From Methanothrix sp. (lineage in GTDB: Archaea; Halobacteriota; Methanosarcinia; Methanotrichales; Methanotrichaceae), in contig JANYKI010000128.1 in NCBI GenBank assembly GCA_025361645.1, positions 1-43,840 on the forward strand: a DNA stretch of 43,840 nt. Direction: 5' to 3'. Below are positions 23,544 to 32,128 of this stretch, one piece after another. Each line of letters starts with the position of its first letter. Within the stretch, counting starts at the first letter, position 1. The notes beneath the pieces were generated by a model. It saw nothing but the letters and a program-made list of their open reading frames with translations, did no database searches and was not told the DNA's origin. Made by a program: the position numbers and the translations under genes.

Positions 23544-24038
23544 TTATTCCGGTACGTACTGGCCGTTACGAAGAACTATGACATAATCTGCGGAGTTACG
23601 TAGAGCCACTGAGAAGCCGGGCTCCGCTCCGAAGATGATGGTCTCCTTGCCGTGTTCCATAGCTTTCATGAGCACTGGTTTTAAATCGGCATCGCGGGTG
23701 ACGAGTGCCAGGGTGTCGATGACGGGATTATAGATCATATCCACACCCTCTACGGCCATTCTCACATCTACGTCGCTGGTGCAGATCACCGGCTCAAAAC
23801 CCTGATTTTCCACGGCTTCAACCAGCTTCTCCGAGGCGTACTGATTTAAGAAAACCTTACCCATCTTGATGTCGCCGTAATCCTTGAGGATGTCCCGGAT
23901 CTCTTCCAGATCCGTCTGGAACTCCTTTCTGAGCATATTGGGCCCATCTACGAGCAGTCCGATCTTCTTTCTCCCCTTCTCCTTCTTGGAGCCCAGGTAA
24001 CTCAAGATATGCTCGAACTGTATTGGCATCCGATTCAT
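23544..24038 (-). CDS. NYN-domain (PIN-like, LabA/DUF88) protein
   Basis: The 164-aa product has the NYN ribonuclease-like core: KKIGLLVDGPNMLRKEF (first Asp), CTSDVDVRMAVEGVDMIYNP and DTLALVTRDADLKPVLMKAM, the three acidic clusters that hold metal in this fold. The C-terminal FGAEPGFSVALRNSADYVIV completes the domain. It probably cleaves or binds RNA; archaeal versions of this family are widespread but uncharacterised. It lies between TatD (25-bp gap upstream) and rhomboid, likely one transcript. Confidence 0.9.
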   Translation of the reverse strand: MNRMPIQFEHILSYLGSKKEKGRKKIGLLVDGPNMLRKEFQTDLEEIRDILKDYGDIKMGKVFLNQYASEKLVEAVENQGFEPVICTSDVDVRMAVEGVDMIYNPVIDTLALVTRDADLKPVLMKAMEHGKETIIFGAEPGFSVALRNSADYVIVLRNGQYVPE

Positions 24039-24063
24039 GTTGACCCTTCTTGATATGTTTGGA

Positions 24064-24819
24064 TTAGATGTTATAAATTCGTTTGGTATTATCCGCAGTT
24101 ATCTGGGCGATTTCTTGCGGCTCTATGCCTCTGATCCTGGCAATGAGCCGAACAGAGTCCGTAACAAACGCGGGTTCATTTCTGCCACTTCGGGGCGAAA
24201 GGAAGGGGCTATCGGTCTCCACCAGCAGCCGGTCCAGTGATACATTTTTAGCCAGGATCTGATGTTGTGCGGATCGACAGAGATTAGTGGCCAGAGATAT
24301 ATAAAATCCCCTATCAATGGCATCTTTCATAGTTCCAATTGTTCCGCTGAAGCAGTGGAATACGACCTTGTCCAGGTGCTTTACCATTTCCAGAGCAGGC
24401 TGCTCAGCATCGCGGGAATGAATGACCAGAGGCAAATCGAGGGACCTGGCCAGTTCTATGACCCTGCTAAAGACCTTTGCCTGGCGCTCCCTGGTTGGAG
24501 CATCTTTGCAGTGATAGTAGTCCAGCCCCGCCTCCCCGATGCCCACGGCCTGGCCGGCATTGCTTTCTATCTGCTTGAAAAGCATCTCGAGTTCCGGCTC
24601 CCTTATGCTCTGCAATGTATTGGGAGAAAGACCCAGGGTGGCGGAGATGAAATCATACTTCTTGGCCAGCTCCAGGGACCTGGCATTGGTGGAATAGTCC
24701 ACACCAGAGTTGATCATGTGGACCACGCCGGATTTTCGGGCACTGTCCAGTACTGCTTCGCGATCTTTGTTGAACTGCTTGAAGTCCAGGTGGCAATGCG
24801 AATCGATTACCCCTTGCAA
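24064..24819 (-). CDS. TatD-family metal-dependent hydrolase/DNase
   Basis: The 251-aa product is a complete TatD TIM barrel: IDSHCHLDFKQF (HxH), GIGEAGLDYYHCKDAPTRER (metal-bridging Glu), LPLVIHSRDA, VVFHCFSGTIGTMKDAIDRG and LLVETDSPFLSPRSGRNEPA. The family comprises Mg-dependent 3'-5' DNases or other hydrolases. It starts a minus run TatD-NYN-rhomboid. The 24820-25000 gap before the divergent STAS gene holds promoters only. Confidence 0.94.
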   Translation of the reverse strand: MQGVIDSHCHLDFKQFNKDREAVLDSARKSGVVHMINSGVDYSTNARSLELAKKYDFISATLGLSPNTLQSIREPELEMLFKQIESNAGQAVGIGEAGLDYYHCKDAPTRERQAKVFSRVIELARSLDLPLVIHSRDAEQPALEMVKHLDKVVFHCFSGTIGTMKDAIDRGFYISLATNLCRSAQHQILAKNVSLDRLLVETDSPFLSPRSGRNEPAFVTDSVRLIARIRGIEPQEIAQITADNTKRIYNI

Positions 24820-24991
24820 GGGAACATTTATCGATGAGATTCCTCCAGAATCGTATTTTTAGTCTCGATGGTATTATCTTTTTTGGTGTAGCTCATCTTC
24901 AGGCGCCACAGCAAAGTGCGAGAATCGTCCTGGCGTCGGACGCAGCCATTCGTCCAAGGGATTCTATCGCGAAGAGATATCCCGCATAAGG

Positions 24992-24999
24992 AATATAAG
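24992..24999 (+). promoter_or_regulatory. TATA box of the STAS-phosphatase-permease operon
   Basis: AATATAAG lies 23-30 nt before ATG 25022, so the predicted transcript start falls at or next to that ATG. A leaderless message is likely, since no ribosome site precedes it. Confidence 0.6.
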
Positions 25000-25021
25000 T
25001 TTGGAGACCCTGTACCATGTT

Positions 25022-25369
25022 ATGAGCAAAATGGAGATTATCCATAGTCTTATCGAGGATATTCCGGTTCTCTTCGTATCTGGCAAGATAGATGCAGTGA
25101 CTTCCAAGGACCTTGAAACTGCTTTAATTGGACTAATCGACCAAAACAAAAAATTTTTAGTTATTGATATGGAAAAGGTAGAGTTTCTCAGCAGCTCTGG
25201 TCTGCGAGTGCTCATGGCATCCCTGAATAAGCTCAAAAGCAGAGATGGCGATCTGTTGCTGGCGGCCTTGCAGCCTTTTGTAAAGGATGTCTTCTTCATG
25301 ACAGGAGCCAATCGATTTTTTCCCATTCATGCTAGCCGGGCTGAGGCAATCAAGAGCCTTCAAGCGTAG
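25022..25369 (+). CDS. STAS-domain anti-sigma-factor-antagonist-like protein
   Basis: The 115-aa product is a single STAS domain: IPVLFVSGKIDAVTSKDLET, then FLVIDMEKVEFLSSSGLRVL. The SSSG carries the serine that is phosphorylated in SpoIIAA/RsbV-type proteins. In bacteria such proteins release a partner when dephosphorylated. Archaea lack sigma factors, so the partner must differ; the C-terminal HATPase-like domain two genes downstream is the natural candidate. ATG 25022 is preferred to the track's TTG 25001, which precedes the predicted transcript start. The next gene starts 14 bp after the stop. Confidence 0.9.
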   Translation: MSKMEIIHSLIEDIPVLFVSGKIDAVTSKDLETALIGLIDQNKKFLVIDMEKVEFLSSSGLRVLMASLNKLKSRDGDLLLAALQPFVKDVFFMTGANRFFPIHASRAEAIKSLQA

Positions 25370-25383
25370 AGCTGATAATCCCC

Positions 25384-26790
25384 ATGTTAGGTACACTCAT
25401 CAGCAATTCCCTGGTACTGCTCCAGGCAGTAAGCGTTATCGTAGTTGCGGCCCTTTTGATCTCACGCAGCCGATATTTCGCAGAGGTTATGGATGGGCGA
25501 GCAACATGGAAAAATCAGTTGATTCTCGTTCTCTTCTTCGGGATGGTCTCAATTTACGGCTCAGTTATCGGCATCAATGTATTTGGCGCCATCATCAACG
25601 TCCGCGATCTGGGCCCTCTTGTAGGGGGTCTCGCTTGCGGGCCTGTGGTGGGGCTGGGCGCTGGACTTATCGGCGCGGCTTTTCGCTTTTCGGAAGGGGG
25701 CTTCACGGCTCTAGCCTGCAGTATAGTGGTAACTCTAGCAGGCCTTTTGGGCGGCATCGTCTACCTTCGCAAGTCCAAGTTTCCCGGTGTTGTCTTCTCC
25801 GTCATATTTGCCGTTCTCTTCGAGCTCTTGCATATGGCGCTAACGCTGGCCATCTCCCGGCCCTTTGATCTTGCCAGGGATGTGGTAGCACAGGCAATTG
25901 GACCCATGGTCCTGGCCAATGGAGCAGGCATGCTCATATTCGCTTTTATCATAGCCAATGTCGTCACACACAGAGAGACAAAGAGGGAACGGGACAGCTA
26001 CCAGCTAGAGCTGCAGATAAAGCAGGCGGAAATGGTGGTCGCCGCTGATATCCAGAAGAGTTTTCTTCCCAAGAATATTCCTTCACTGGAAGGATTTGAT
26101 ATCGCGGCTACTACCATTCCCGCCAGGGAGGTGGGTGGGGACTTTTACGACTTCACCGAGCAGGACGACAATCTGCAGTTTGTGATCGCAGACGTATCCG
26201 GAAAAGGTGTTCCTGCCGCATTGTTCATGGCCCTCTCCCGAATCATTGTGCGAGCGTGCGCTGCTCCTCAGAGGAGGGCGTCCGAACGGCTCAAATGTGC
26301 CAACAAAATGATCGTGGATGATTCCGGTTCTGCAACTTCGGGTATGTTCGTTACTCTGTTTTTTGCCATGCTGAACCAGATGAATCGAAACCTGGTTTAC
26401 GCCAATGCCGGCCACAATCCTCCTCTGCTCTTCCGGGCCGCTTCGAGCAGCATAGTGGCAATGGATGTGACGGGCGTCGCTCTAGGAATGATGGCGGATA
26501 TGGAATACGAGCAGCGGGAACTTGTCCTTGAATCCGGTGATATCTTGCTCTTGTACACAGATGGCATTGTGGAAGCCATGAACGGCAAGGAGGAGTTCTT
26601 CGGCGAGAAAAGGCTCAGATCTTCTCTGGCCTCAGCCACAGAGCTCTCTGCCCAGGGGATACTTGATATCATTTTACGTGATCTGAGGCAGTTTACTGTT
26701 GGTGCGGAGCAGTCGGACGACATAACCGCCATAGTGTTCAAGGTGGAGGACGATCCGGCGGCAGAAACCAATAAAACTATATTTGAGTAA
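25384..26790 (+). CDS. Membrane-sensor SpoIIE/RsbU-type PP2C phosphatase
   Basis: The 468-aa product has an N-terminal membrane sensor of five to six helices that resembles the 5TM-5TMR-LYT sensor (INVRDLGPLVGGLACGPVVG, ANGAGMLIFAFIIANVV). A short coiled link and a complete PP2C phosphatase domain follow: AREVGGDFYDF, ADVSGKGVPAALFMALSR, VYANAGHNPPLLF, YTDGIVEAMNG, QSDDITAIVF. All metal-binding aspartates appear present. It should dephosphorylate a STAS protein, encoded just upstream, in response to an unknown membrane signal. No ribosome site is obvious. Confidence 0.92.
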   Translation: MLGTLISNSLVLLQAVSVIVVAALLISRSRYFAEVMDGRATWKNQLILVLFFGMVSIYGSVIGINVFGAIINVRDLGPLVGGLACGPVVGLGAGLIGAAFRFSEGGFTALACSIVVTLAGLLGGIVYLRKSKFPGVVFSVIFAVLFELLHMALTLAISRPFDLARDVVAQAIGPMVLANGAGMLIFAFIIANVVTHRETKRERDSYQLELQIKQAEMVVAADIQKSFLPKNIPSLEGFDIAATTIPAREVGGDFYDFTEQDDNLQFVIADVSGKGVPAALFMALSRIIVRACAAPQRRASERLKCANKMIVDDSGSATSGMFVTLFFAMLNQMNRNLVYANAGHNPPLLFRAASSSIVAMDVTGVALGMMADMEYEQRELVLESGDILLLYTDGIVEAMNGKEEFFGEKRLRSSLASATELSAQGILDIILRDLRQFTVGAEQSDDITAIVFKVEDDPAAETNKTIFE

Positions 26791-26815
26791 GGAAATTCCT
26801 GAATGGGAATCCAAA

Positions 26816-28525
26816 ATGCCCAGAAAACCCACCAACCTGATCTACGGAGTTGACGATGAGCCACCTCTTGCGACTACGCTACTCTTGGGGTTTCAGCACA
26901 TTTTCATCTTATCCATTGCCTTCATCTTTCCGGTGGTGATAGTAACTGAAATCGGTGCCTCCCCTGAGGATGCGCAAAACCTCATCTGCATGGCCATGCT
27001 GGCCACGGGTTTCTCCACAGCTTTGCAGGCTTTGAAAAAAGGGCCGGTCGGTTCCGGCTACCTCTGCCCTCTGTTGAACGGCCCGGCCTTTGTGCCGGCA
27101 TCGCTTTTAGCAGGCAAGGCAGGCGGCCTGGCTCTCATCTTCGGAATGACGGTCGTTGCTGGCATCTTCGAGGCGTTGTTCTCACAGGTGGTAGGCCGGA
27201 TGCGCAAGTTCTTCCCGCCGGAGGTGACAGGAACAGTGGTGCTCATGGTGGGGGTGGAGGTGATACCCATCGCCGTCCCCAAGTTCTTTGGGGTGGACAG
27301 TACACATCCTGGGTTTGTGGCGCTGCCTTTTCTGGTGGCGTTGATCACTCTGGCTGTCACGGCTGGATTCAATGTCTGGGGCAAGGGCAAGATGCGGCTC
27401 TACTCTCTTTTAATCGGCATGGTGGCGGGCTATGTGCTCTCCTTTGCCACAGGCATATTGACCCTAGACAAGGCCAGGCTGATAATCGACTCTGCCTTTT
27501 TCCGGCTTCCCGAGATGGGCAAATTCGGAATGTCGTTTAGCACAGTCATGCTCGTGCCCTTTGTTGTGGCAGCCTTCTCCTCGGCGCTCAAGACCATGGG
27601 CGATCTCACCACCTGCCAGAAGATCAACGACGCCGATTGGAAGAGAATTGAGATGCGTTCCATAAGCCGCGGCATGCTGGCCTGCGCGGCAGGAAACATA
27701 GCCTCCGGGCTTTTGGGGGCCCTGGGCCAGTCGGTTTCGTCGAGCAATATCGGCCTGTCCATCGCGACAGGTGCTACGAGCCGGCGCATCGGCTACGCGG
27801 CAGGCGGCATTCTCATGCTGCTGGCCTTCTTTCCCAAATTGGCCGCCATCTTCGTGATCATGCCCACGCCGGTAATGGGCGCGTCTCTGATTTTTACGGT
27901 TTGCTTCATGATCATGGCTGGAATTCAGATCATCATGTCCCGCATGATCGATGCGAGAAAGACCTTCGTAGTGGGGCTCTCCATCATCTTCGGGCTGTCT
28001 TTTGATAGCGTGCCCGGACTATATGCTGGCGTTGACCCGGTGCTGCGGCCTCTGCTGTCGTCGTCTCTGGCACTGGCCACTATCTGCGCCGTGGTGCTCA
28101 ATATCTTCTTTCGCATGGGCATCAGCCAGAAGATGGAGTTTGAGCTTGACCCCAGCGTGGATACTTCCGAGAAGATATTTCAGATCATGGAGAAGCAGGG
28201 CGGAACCTGGGGTGCGCGGCGAGAGGTCATATTCAATGCCATCGCGGCCATGAACGAGCTGCTGGATGCGGCGCCTTTCCTGGATCTGTTGGGAAAGAAG
28301 ATCGCCCTGAGCGTTCATTTCGATGAGTTCAACCTGGATGTTCGAGCAGTTTATGAGGGCAAACCCTTTGATATTCCGACCACCATGCCCGGCATCGACA
28401 CCATGCATGATGCAGATGCGAGCGCGCTGGCTCTCGCAGCATTTACTATGAGCAGGTACGTGGATAAGATGAACTTCTCAACCAAAGACGGGAAGACCGA
28501 GCTGCACATGCACTTCGAACATTAG
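26816..28525 (+). CDS. NCS2 (xanthine/uracil) permease with C-terminal HATPase-like domain
   Basis: The 569-aa product (ATG 26816) has an NCS2 transporter core of about 440 residues: PLATTLLLGFQHIFILSIAF, PVGSGYLCPLLNGPAFVPAS, GLLGALGQSVSSSNIGLSIA. A roughly 130-residue soluble tail (GTWGARREVIFNAIAAMNEL ... FDEFNLDVRAVYEGKPFDIP ... DKMNFSTKDGKTELHMHFEH) follows the layout of RsbW/SpoIIAB kinases. The N-box-like NAIAAMNEL is recognisable, but the glycine-rich G boxes are weak, so kinase activity is uncertain. The track's TTG start 26783 overlaps the phosphatase gene. The context suggests transport gated by the STAS/phosphatase pair. Confidence 0.85.
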   Translation: MPRKPTNLIYGVDDEPPLATTLLLGFQHIFILSIAFIFPVVIVTEIGASPEDAQNLICMAMLATGFSTALQALKKGPVGSGYLCPLLNGPAFVPASLLAGKAGGLALIFGMTVVAGIFEALFSQVVGRMRKFFPPEVTGTVVLMVGVEVIPIAVPKFFGVDSTHPGFVALPFLVALITLAVTAGFNVWGKGKMRLYSLLIGMVAGYVLSFATGILTLDKARLIIDSAFFRLPEMGKFGMSFSTVMLVPFVVAAFSSALKTMGDLTTCQKINDADWKRIEMRSISRGMLACAAGNIASGLLGALGQSVSSSNIGLSIATGATSRRIGYAAGGILMLLAFFPKLAAIFVIMPTPVMGASLIFTVCFMIMAGIQIIMSRMIDARKTFVVGLSIIFGLSFDSVPGLYAGVDPVLRPLLSSSLALATICAVVLNIFFRMGISQKMEFELDPSVDTSEKIFQIMEKQGGTWGARREVIFNAIAAMNELLDAAPFLDLLGKKIALSVHFDEFNLDVRAVYEGKPFDIPTTMPGIDTMHDADASALALAAFTMSRYVDKMNFSTKDGKTELHMHFEH

Positions 28526-28570
28526 TTGGAAAAATTCATGACCGGGTAAAAACGTAAGAAGGCCTGGAAT

Positions 28571-30091
28571 TCAAACCTTCTTCTGTTCATCTGCGGGATT
28601 CAAGAGCATCAACCGATTAATGGCGCTGACCAGTGCCTCCACGGATGCCATGACTATATCCTCGCGGGCCGATTTGGCGCTGACCCTGCGCCCCCGGTCG
28701 TCCTCTACTCCAATCACCACTTCCGCCAGGGCATCAGCCCCACCGCTTATGGCTTCAATTCTAAAGTCGCAGATGCGAATGGATGTGTCGCACTCCAGGA
28801 GACCCTGCACGGCGTTAACAGCAGCGTCTACCGGCCCTACGCCGATATGGGCGAGAACCCTCTCTTTGCCCCGCACCAGGGCCCTTACCGTTGCCGTGGG
28901 CGTGATGATGTTGCCGGTCATGACCGAGACCTCCCGGAGCACTACAGCCTGGCTTCCTTTGGCTACCTCTCCGATCACCACGTCGGCAATGGTCTGAAGA
29001 TCGATATTAGCGATCTGCTTTCCTTTGTCGCCCAGCTCCTTGATCCTCTCCAGGATCTCCTGGAGCTGCTCCTCGGTGGGCTGGTAGCCTGCCTCCTCCA
29101 GCACTTTGGCCACGGCATGCCGTCCTGTGTGCTTGCCAAGGACAATGCGCCTCTTGTGGCCTACCATCTCCGGAGTCATGATGCCGGGCTCAAAGGTCTT
29201 GCTGTTCTCAATAATTCCTTGGCTGTGAATGCCGCTCTCATGGGAGAAGGCGTTCTCGCCAACTATTGGCGCAGTTATGGGTATCTTAACCTCGGTGAGC
29301 CGCTCTACCAGGCGGGCCGTCTCCACCAGGTATTCCGTCTTTATGCTGGTGCGAGCCCCATAAATGGCGTGCAGACTCATCACCGTCTCGGCTAGGTTGG
29401 CGTTGCCGGCCCTCTCGCCGAGACCATTTACGCAGACCTGCACCTCTCGGGCCCCTGCCTCCACTGCCGCCAAGCTATTGGCCACGGCCAGGCCGAAGTC
29501 ATTGTGGCAGTGCACATCGACCACCATATTGACATCATCGCAGATATCCTTGACAAAACGGTAGAAGGCAGAAGGAGCTGCTACTCCCACCGTGTCAGGG
29601 ATGTTGATGATATCGCAGTGCACCTCCTGCACTGCCCGGAAGATGCGATGCAAAAACTGCGGCGAAGTGCGAGTGGCGTCCATGGCAGAGAAGAGACATG
29701 TTCTGCCGTTGTCCTTGACAAACTGCACCGTCTCCATAGCTCCGGCCACAATCTCGTCGTGGCTCTTCTTAATGGTATGAGCTATCTGGATGTCGGAGGT
29801 GGGAACGAAGACGTGCACCATGCCCACATCGGCATCAAGGCAGGCCTGGACATCCTTTTTCACAATGCGGGAGAGGCCGCAGACCTGGGCCCGGAGGCCC
29901 TCTCTGGCGATCTGCCGGACACTGTCAAACTCGCCCTTGGAGGATACGGGAAATCCTGCCTCGATAACATTCACACCGAGTTTATCAAGCTGCCTGGCGA
30001 TCTTGAGCTTTTCGTCCAGGGTGAGAGATACGCCTGGAGTCTGCTCGCCATCCCTAAGTGTGGTGTCAAAAATGCAAACTTTTTCATCAAC
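28571..30091 (-). CDS. leuA: 2-isopropylmalate/citramalate synthase family (leuA-like), start unresolved
   Basis: In one frame the minus strand reads [71 protein letters not shown] and [15 protein letters not shown]-terminal LeuA dimer/allosteric domain follows, giving about 505 aa, the family length. It condenses acetyl-CoA with 2-oxoisovalerate or pyruvate. The track start (GTG 29974) is internal. Upstream of 30091 the frame stays open to a TGA near 30150 but contains no ATG, GTG or TTG. Either a one-base indel separates the body from ATG near 30153, or a rare start is used. LeuA versus CimA cannot be settled by eye. Confidence 0.88.
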   Translation of the reverse strand, partial: VDEKVCIFDTTLRDGEQTPGVSLTLDEKLKIARQLDKLGVNVIEAGFPVSSKGEFDSVRQIAREGLRAQVCGLSRIVKKDVQACLDADVGMVHVFVPTSDIQIAHTIKKSHDEIVAGAMETVQFVKDNGRTCLFSAMDATRTSPQFLHRIFRAVQEVHCDIINIPDTVGVAAPSAFYRFVKDICDDVNMVVDVHCHNDFGLAVANSLAAVEAGAREVQVCVNGLGERAGNANLAETVMSLHAIYGARTSIKTEYLVETARLVERLTEVKIPITAPIVGENAFSHESGIHSQGIIENSKTFEPGIMTPEMVGHKRRIVLGKHTGRHAVAKVLEEAGYQPTEEQLQEILERIKELGDKGKQIANIDLQTIADVVIGEVAKGSQAVVLREVSVMTGNIITPTATVRALVRGKERVLAHIGVGPVDAAVNAVQGLLECDTSIRICDFRIEAISGGADALAEVVIGVEDDRGRRVSAKSAREDIVMASVEALVSAINRLMLLNPADEQKKV

Positions 30092-30174
30092 GAGTGAACG
30101 AACGTCGTAGAAGACGATTCCCCACAGATGTTTCGTGTGTCGTGTGTGTCATAGATCAAGCATAGCATGCATAG

Positions 30175-30218
30175 CTATAAAACTTTTGCCGCCCAAGGGG
30201 TAGAGATATTTACCCCTT
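30175..30218. promoter_or_regulatory. Divergent promoter with palindrome
   Basis: TATAAAAC (about 30176-30183) can act as a TATA box on plus, and its complement on minus, between leuA and the TPR gene. AAGGGGTA-GAGATATT-TACCCCTT (30195-30218) is a perfect 8-bp inverted repeat that covers the predicted plus start near 30205. It looks like an operator. Confidence 0.5.
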
Positions 30219-30237
30219 CGTTAAAGAAAGGCTCTCT

Positions 30238-30912
30238 ATGAAACTTGCAATTACTATTATCGCGGTGCTGACGGCGATATATGTTCTGCCGGCAATGGGA
30301 GAATCGGCACAGTTCTGGTCCAATCAGGCAAATGGGTACTTCATCTCGGGCGACTTTGAAAAAGCAGCTGCAAGCTATGACAAGGCCCTGGAGCTGGAGC
30401 CGAACAGCGCGGACCTGTGGAATAATAAGGGAAAGGTCCTAGGCATGATGGGCCGCTTTGACGATGCCATCTCTTGTTTTGATAAATCGCTTGCTATCAA
30501 CACCTCCAATCCCGAGTCTTTAAACCTGAAAGCAATTGCACTCTCCCGGGGATTAAATAGAAACCGTGAGGCTCTTACCATCTTTGACCAGATCCTGCAG
30601 ACAAATCCCTCTTATTTTGATGCCTGGATAGGAATGGGCATGGCTCTGGCCAATGAAGGCAGCCTTTCCGGCTCCCTGGAATGCTTTGAAAAAGCCACAG
30701 AAATCAAGCCTCAAGATCCCACCGCCTGGAATAACAAAGGTGTCGTCCTCCGGCAAATGGAAAGATATCAGGATGCTTTGACCTGCTTCAACAAAGCACT
30801 CACCATCGACTCTGCCAATGAGGCTGCCCAGCAGAACCGGGAGTTAACCCTGCAAGACATGGATCAGCAACCACAGGCAACTCCAAGCATGAGCACGCAA
30901 GATATGATGTAG
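30238..30912 (+). CDS. Secreted or membrane-anchored TPR protein
   Basis: The 224-aa product has an N-terminal hydrophobic signal (LAITIIAVLTAIYVLPAMG) followed by five TPR units (WSNQANGYFISGDFEKAAAS, LWNNKGKVLGMMGRFDDAIS, AWNNKGVVLRQMERYQDALT) and a polar tail. It is a likely extracytoplasmic protein-binding scaffold. AAAGG lies before ATG 30238. It diverges from leuA and has a T-run 15-21 nt after its stop. Confidence 0.9.
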   Translation: MKLAITIIAVLTAIYVLPAMGESAQFWSNQANGYFISGDFEKAAASYDKALELEPNSADLWNNKGKVLGMMGRFDDAISCFDKSLAINTSNPESLNLKAIALSRGLNRNREALTIFDQILQTNPSYFDAWIGMGMALANEGSLSGSLECFEKATEIKPQDPTAWNNKGVVLRQMERYQDALTCFNKALTIDSANEAAQQNRELTLQDMDQQPQATPSMSTQDMM

Positions 30913-30926
30913 GCCGGCAAGATCTA

Positions 30927-30933
30927 TTTTTTT
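30927..30933 (+). terminator. T-run after the TPR gene
   Basis: CTATTTTTTTAAG, seven T on the coding strand 15 nt after the stop. This is a typical archaeal intrinsic terminator. There is no hairpin. Confidence 0.45.
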
Positions 30934-31034
30934 AAGCTGCATCTATTTCTGGGTAGCCCATTATTTTTAAACGCAATATCGGGCAATAGCTTAAAATAAA
31001 TGTTCGACAATCATCGATATGAGGTGTTGGGTAA

Positions 31035-31529
31035 GTGTTCAAGCTGATCTATCTGATGGTCGCGGCATTCGCTCTTATTTCCGGAGTGCAAGGCATGCCC
31101 CTGGGCTTTGCCGAGGCCATGAACAACGCCGGCCAAAAAGATATCCTCACCGTCAAAAATTATGATACCGGCGCGTCATTGACCGAATCTTACACTGACA
31201 TCGAGCACCTGGAGAGAAATACACAGGTCAATACCGGAGCTTATGGGACGCAATCTGATGCCAATGGGACAGATGCCGGCAGTCGCAACTTCAGCCCAGC
31301 ATGGAACCCTGCCGGCGGTCTTGAGGCCAGCATCAACTCTAATGTCATAGGCAAGGCCTACATCGCCTGGCAATCAATTGATCCGAGCGTCTCAAGCATT
31401 GGCCGTCATCAGCTCTTAGGCCGCAGCGTGGAGGAGCTGACCGGAGTATTCTCCATTGAGAAGTTCATACAGCTTTGGTCCCAAAGCCGTCCTGGGGAGA
31501 TAAGCGTGGACTGGCTGCCCTGCTCTTGA
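31035..31529 (+). CDS. Small secreted hypothetical protein
   Basis: The 164-aa product starts with GTG 31035 and has a signal peptide (IYLMVAAFALISGVQGMP). The mature part is polar with a Gly/Asn/Thr-rich middle (NTGAYGTQSDANGTDAGSRN) and ends in QLWSQSRPGEISVDWLPCS. I do not recognise it. Signals like this are common in methanogen surface proteins. The SprT-like gene follows on the same strand 107 bp downstream. Confidence 0.65.
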   Translation: MFKLIYLMVAAFALISGVQGMPLGFAEAMNNAGQKDILTVKNYDTGASLTESYTDIEHLERNTQVNTGAYGTQSDANGTDAGSRNFSPAWNPAGGLEASINSNVIGKAYIAWQSIDPSVSSIGRHQLLGRSVEELTGVFSIEKFIQLWSQSRPGEISVDWLPCS

Positions 31530-31636
31530 ACCACGAGCTTTCTATTAAACTTTGTTATTTTTTATATACTATCATCAAAAAGAAAGTTATTAATAGCCCG
31601 CAAACGAACCATTGGTGTACCAGGGGGATTTTAGCT

Positions 31637-32128
31637 TTGGAGGTTCTGATTAAGAGATCTGCGCGACGCAAGAAGACCATCCAGGCCAGGATGGTGGGAG
31701 GAAAGATGGAGGTTTTGGCACCGGCCTCTATCTCAGACGCCGTTTTGCAGGGTCACATCGAAAAACTGCGCTCTAAACTGGAGGGGCGGGTCTATCCGAA
31801 GGATGACGTCCATCTGCATGAAAGAGCCTGCCTTCTAAACAGCAGATACTTTCAAGGGGTTTTGATCTGGAACAGCATCCAGTACTCCACAAACCAGGAG
31901 CGAAGGCGCGGGTCGTGCAACTGTACCGCCCGGACCATTCGCATCAGCAGCAAGCTGGCCAGTCTTCCCCAATGGGTTGAGGATTATGTGATTGTGCACG
32001 AGCTTGCCCACCTTCTTGAACCTAATCACGGCAAGAGGTTCAAGGCACTGGTACGTAGATACCCCCTGGCGGAAAGAGCCATCGGATTTCTCATAGCAAT
32101 CGAGATGCAATTGGAGGTTAGACGATGA
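31637..32128 (+). CDS. YgjP/SprT-like zinc metallopeptidase (DUF45)
   Basis: The 163-aa product holds the zinc signature HELAHLLEPNHGKRF (HExxH plus a third His) and the RRRGSCNCTARTIRIS segment typical of DUF45/YgjP proteins. TTG 31637 is chosen because AGGGGG lies about 10 nt upstream and the product then begins at the family start VLIKRSARRKKT; the track start at 31475 overlaps the previous gene. The family is predicted to be proteolytic, but its substrates are unknown. Its stop overlaps the S9 peptidase start (ATGA at 32125). Confidence 0.87.
   Translation: MEVLIKRSARRKKTIQARMVGGKMEVLAPASISDAVLQGHIEKLRSKLEGRVYPKDDVHLHERACLLNSRYFQGVLIWNSIQYSTNQERRRGSCNCTARTIRISSKLASLPQWVEDYVIVHELAHLLEPNHGKRFKALVRRYPLAERAIGFLIAIEMQLEVRR

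Noticed and set aside
24820-25021. tRNA or riboswitch between tatD and the STAS gene
   Set aside because: No cloverleaf or known aptamer core was seen; the region holds a TATA box and nothing else that I can support.
31475-31636. Long N-terminal extension of the YgjP-like ORF
   Set aside because: It overlaps the preceding gene and lacks a ribosome site; TTG 31637 has AGGGGG before it and matches the family start.
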